Positions 5,230 to 7,602 of a stretch of 7,602 nucleotides of DNA are shown piece after piece. This stretch comes from an uncultured Oscillospiraceae bacterium (GTDB taxonomy: Bacteria > Bacillota > Clostridia > Oscillospirales > Oscillospiraceae), in assembly GCA_934561725.1 (NCBI GenBank), contig CAKTGW010000045.1, positions 1 through 7,602 on the forward strand, written 5' to 3'. A program made the position numbers and the translations under genes. Every line of letters starts with the position of its first letter. The first letter of the stretch is position 1. A model generated the notes under the pieces. That model did not search any database. It was not told where the DNA came from and worked only from the letters and a program-made list of their open reading frames with translations.

Positions 5230-5244
5230 CCAGGGGCTGGTTTT
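5228..5244 (+). promoter_or_regulatory. Small leader hairpin after the leader ORF
   Basis: AACCAG (5228-5233) pairs with CTGGTT (5237-5242) around GGG, followed by TT and a pyrimidine-rich tract. AACCA (5228-5232) could instead pair with TGGTT in the 5' arm of the downstream hairpin (5270-5274), and CCCCT (5206-5210) with AGGGG (5232-5236), so alternative folds exist. Confidence 0.4.
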
Positions 5245-5257
5245 CCATTCCCTTTTT

Positions 5258-5316
5258 CTCTTCTTTCTTTGGTTTTTCAGGATCGGATCCCGGACCGGAG
5301 AGAGAGGAGTTTTTTT
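5258..5316 (+). terminator. Attenuator-like hairpin that also covers the permease SD
   Basis: Positions 5258-5275 (pyrimidine-rich, then TGGTTT) pair continuously with 5292-5309 (GGACCG, then the purine-rich SD region). This gives 18 pairs, of which six are G-U, with a 16-base loop. Seven T's (5310-5316) follow directly and the ATG is at 5317. The layout is that of an intrinsic terminator, while the 3' arm contains the GAGGAG ribosome site. The hairpin could therefore control both transcription and translation of the permease. Confidence 0.6.
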
Positions 5317-6681
5317 ATGCAAAACGAGACCGGCGTCTATGACGCCAGAACACTGGGCGCGCCCAAAATGTTCATTCTGGGCTTCCAGCACATGTTCGCC
5401 ATGTTCGGCGCTACCGTGCTGGTGTCTGCACTGACGGGTCTGTCCGTCTCTGCCACACTGCTGTTTGCAGGTTTGGGCACACTGCTGTTCCACCTGCTCA
5501 CCAAGGGAAAGGTTCCCGCATTCCTGGGCAGCTCCTTCGCCTTCATCGGCGGCTACAACGCCATCGCCCCCATGCTTGAGAACCCCAATCAGCCGGGCGT
5601 ATTCAACATCCCCAACTCAGAGATGCTGCCCTATGCCTGCTTCGGCGTAGCCTGTGCCGGACTGATGTATGTTCTGCTGAGCGCCCTGTTCAAGTGCTTC
5701 GGCACGCGCAAGGTCATGCGGTTCTTCCCGCCCATCGTCACCGGCCCCATCATCATCTGCATCGGACTTACGCTCAGCTCCACTGCGATCACCAGCTGCC
5801 GCACCAACTGTTTTATCGCCATCGTCGCTATCGCCATTGTTGTGGTATGCAACATCTGGGGCAAGGGCATGATCAAGATCATCCCCATCCTTTTGGGTGT
5901 TGTGGGCTCCTATATTGTCGGCGCAGTCATGGGCGAGATCGATTTTACTCCCGTGCGTGATGCTGCCTGGATCGGCCTGCCCTTCAAAACACAGGATACA
6001 CTTTTCGGCCTGTTCAGCCGCAGCGATTTGGACACTTCTCTGCTTCTGAACGCTGCAATCACCATCATGCCTCTGTCCATTGCCACTATGGTAGAGCACA
6101 TTGGCGACATGTGCGCCATCTCTTCCACCTGTGAGCGCAACTATCTGGAGGACCCCGGCTTCCACCGCACCCTGTTGGGTGACGGTCTGGCCACCTCTCT
6201 GGCCTCTGTCTTTGGTGCTCCGGCCAACACCACCTACGGTGAGAACACCGGTGTTCTGGCTCTGAGCCGTGTGTTTGACCCCCGCGTCATCCGCATTGCC
6301 GCTGTGCTGGCCATCTGCTTCTCCTTCAGTCCCAAGTTTGCCGCACTGGTCTCCGTGATGCCCACCGCTACCATGGGCGGTGTGTCTATGGTGCTCTATG
6401 GTATGATCTCTGCCGTGGGCGTGCGCAATGTGGTTGAGAATCAGGTCGACTTCACCAACAGCCGCAATGTGATCATTGCCGCACTCATCATGGTTCTGGC
6501 CATCGGTATCAACTATTCCGGTGCCGTCTCCTTCACCGTGGGCACCGCCACCATCAGCCTGTCCGGTCTGGCCGTAGCCGCTATTACCGGCATTCTGCTG
6601 AATGCAGTCCTTCCCGGAAAGGACTACGAATTCGGCAAAGGTGCCCCCGGCGACACTGCTGTCAACTTCGTCATTCGCTGA
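5317..6681 (+). CDS. uraA: Uracil permease, NCS2 family
   Basis: This is a 454-aa inner-membrane nucleobase transporter, near the size of UraA (429) and PyrP, with about 14 hydrophobic segments. Family motifs appear in order: FQHMFAMFGATVLV at the start, GTLLFHLLTKGKVPAFLGSSFAFI (in two parts, 53-77), MVEHIGDM with E260, and NTTYGENTGVLAL with E309. E260 and E309 match the uracil-binding Glu pair of E. coli UraA (241 and 290), with identical spacing of 49. These motifs point to uracil rather than xanthine or urate. The ATG at 5317 follows GAGGAG by seven T's; an upstream TTG frame extension (5269) is rejected. It is monocistronic, between its own promoter and the terminator at 6703-6736. Regulation by leader attenuation is likely. 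Confidence 0.93.
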   Translation: MQNETGVYDARTLGAPKMFILGFQHMFAMFGATVLVSALTGLSVSATLLFAGLGTLLFHLLTKGKVPAFLGSSFAFIGGYNAIAPMLENPNQPGVFNIPNSEMLPYACFGVACAGLMYVLLSALFKCFGTRKVMRFFPPIVTGPIIICIGLTLSSTAITSCRTNCFIAIVAIAIVVVCNIWGKGMIKIIPILLGVVGSYIVGAVMGEIDFTPVRDAAWIGLPFKTQDTLFGLFSRSDLDTSLLLNAAITIMPLSIATMVEHIGDMCAISSTCERNYLEDPGFHRTLLGDGLATSLASVFGAPANTTYGENTGVLALSRVFDPRVIRIAAVLAICFSFSPKFAALVSVMPTATMGGVSMVLYGMISAVGVRNVVENQVDFTNSRNVIIAALIMVLAIGINYSGAVSFTVGTATISLSGLAVAAITGILLNAVLPGKDYEFGKGAPGDTAVNFVIR

Positions 6682-6702
6682 ACCGAATCAGAATAAATAC
6701 TG

Positions 6703-6736
6703 CGCCTCAGACTATTAAATAGTCTGAGGCGTTTTT
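6703..6736 (+). terminator. Rho-independent terminator after the permease
   Basis: A perfect 12-bp stem, CGCCTCAGACTA (6703-6714) with TAGTCTGAGGCG (6720-6731), loop TTAAA, followed by TTTTT (6732-6736). Confidence 0.93.
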
Positions 6737-6805
6737 CTTTAAAGAAATTTAATCTTCTGTTGTCTTTTTTCTTAATACTTCGTGATATAAAATAAATATA
6801 CAGAT

Positions 6806-6834
6806 TTGACGTATTGATCTATTCAGTGTAGAAT
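6806..6834 (+). promoter_or_regulatory. Promoter of the glycerophosphodiesterase gene
   Basis: -35 TTGACG (6806-6811), 17-bp spacer, -10 TAGAAT (6829-6834), in an AT-rich gap. It lies about 20 bp upstream of the start codon, giving a very short leader. Confidence 0.75.
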
Positions 6835-6856
6835 ACTTTATTAGGGGTGATTACCA

Positions 6857-7602
6857 TTGATCAATCTGTTTCTGAGTGTCGGCATGGCCGCTGCCACTGC
6901 CGCTTATATAGTCGCACCGGAACGCGCTCCAGCCGCTGCAAGGCAGAGCTTTACCGGACTGAACTGGGCTCATCGCGGCCTGCATGATATAACAAAGGGG
7001 ATCCCTGAAAATTCCATGGCTGCATTCCGTGCCGCCCGCGACGGCGGTTTTGGCATTGAGTTGGATCTTCAGCTCACCCGAGACGGGCAGGTCGTCGTTT
7101 TCCACGATGCCAATCTGGAGCGTATGTGCGGCGTAGACGTCCGTCTGAGCTGCCTTACTTACGCCGAGCTTCAGACCTACCGACTGAAGGGGACCGACGA
7201 ACGCATACCTCTGTTTGCGGATGTTCTCGCCATGATCGACGGCCAAGTCCCCCTTCTGGTGGAGTTCAAGCCGATCCGCGAGCGCACCGCGCTTTGCTCC
7301 AAAGCACTAGAGCTTATGCGCAGTTATCACGGCATGCTGTGCATGGAGAGCTTTGACCCCTTCACCGTTTCCTGGTTCCGCCGCAATGCGCCGGACATTC
7401 TCCGCGGCCAGCTGACCATGAAGCCCCAGCGCAGCGAACGCCGCGGCACAGGGATAAATGCTGCTGTAGGCTTTGCGCTGAGCCATGTGGTCACAAACTG
7501 CCTCTCCCGCCCTCATTTTATCGCACATCGCCTTGAAAAAAAGACCTACGCCGTGCGCCTTGCCGAGCGTATGGGCGCCATGAGCTTTGACTGGACCTCC
7601 CG
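6857..7602 (+). CDS. Glycerophosphodiester phosphodiesterase, N-terminal part
   Basis: The gene runs off the window; 248 codons are visible. The enzyme hydrolyses glycerophosphodiesters to glycerol-3-phosphate and an alcohol. The GDPD TIM-barrel motifs are all present: AHRG (H38, R39), PENS (E50, N51), GIELDLQLTRDG (E67, D69), VVFHD (H82) and LVEFK (E135, K137). These supply the two catalytic His and the metal-binding acids. A hydrophobic N-terminal segment (about 3-20) precedes the barrel and may anchor the protein to the membrane. The TTG at 6857 is chosen because AGGGGTGA (6843-6850) lies six bases upstream; the next in-frame ATG (6884) would remove half of the hydrophobic segment and lacks an SD. 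It has its own promoter. Confidence 0.9.
   Translation, partial: MINLFLSVGMAAATAAYIVAPERAPAAARQSFTGLNWAHRGLHDITKGIPENSMAAFRAARDGGFGIELDLQLTRDGQVVVFHDANLERMCGVDVRLSCLTYAELQTYRLKGTDERIPLFADVLAMIDGQVPLLVEFKPIRERTALCSKALELMRSYHGMLCMESFDPFTVSWFRRNAPDILRGQLTMKPQRSERRGTGINAAVGFALSHVVTNCLSRPHFIAHRLEKKTYAVRLAERMGAMSFDWTS

Noticed and set aside
5112..5316. PyrR-binding site or purine riboswitch in the permease leader
   Set aside because: No match to the PyrR consensus could be found (the nearest, TCCAGAG at 5191, lacks the GAGGYU part), and the purine riboswitch core was not recognisable.
5617..6165. 182-codon minus-strand ORF inside the permease gene
   Set aside because: It is antisense to a firmly assigned transporter, has low-complexity Asp/Gly/His-rich content, and no ribosome site.

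Overview
The window looks like a chromosomal segment from a spore-forming, strictly anaerobic Firmicute, probably a gut Clostridia member of the Oscillospiraceae/Ruminococcaceae type. This is inferred from the SpoIIP fragment, the PerR / reverse-rubrerythrin / rubredoxin operon, the GC-rich coding DNA with AT-rich promoters, the strong GGAGG ribosome sites and the sigma-A-type promoters. No phage, insertion sequence, CRISPR array, rRNA or tRNA was seen.

Layout. (1) 1-1160: the 3' part of spoIIP and a small two-CBS-domain protein. (2) 1161-1446: a gene-free stretch with a terminator and several inverted repeats of unknown meaning. (3) 1447-2761: a three-gene oxidative-stress operon of a PerR-like regulator, a reverse rubrerythrin and a rubredoxin. 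It has a clear promoter with a Fur/PerR-like palindrome next to it, and ends in a bidirectional terminator. (4) 2818-3561: a divergent pair, a zinc-ribbon membrane protein (minus) and an 80-aa XRE regulator (plus). (5) 3697-5029: a second divergent pair, a two-domain lipoprotein gene (minus) broken by an in-frame TGA and a 78-aa XRE regulator (plus). (6) 5077-6736: an NCS2 uracil permease with a ~200-nt leader. The leader holds a possible 29-codon ORF and ends in a long hairpin plus a T7 tract that also covers the ribosome binding site. (7) 6806-7602: the start of a glycerophosphodiester phosphodiesterase gene, cut by the window end.

The most notable observation is that the two XRE pairs share one control design with different operator words. 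In each, overlapping back-to-back promoters carry two palindromes exactly 25 bp apart. One palindrome sits in the -35/-10 spacer of the minus-strand target gene and the other in the probable spacer of the regulator's own promoter. The operators read AGTAAA-N4-TTTACT in the first pair and AACA-WTT-TGTT in the second. This suggests two paralogous regulator/surface-protein modules that have diverged in specificity. The first module is bracketed by two near-identical terminator hairpins. The second XRE gene's target lipoprotein appears to be truncated by a recent nonsense change.

The uracil permease leader is the second point of interest. The sequence predicts that a single hairpin could act as both transcription attenuator and SD-sequestering element, with no recognisable PyrR site.
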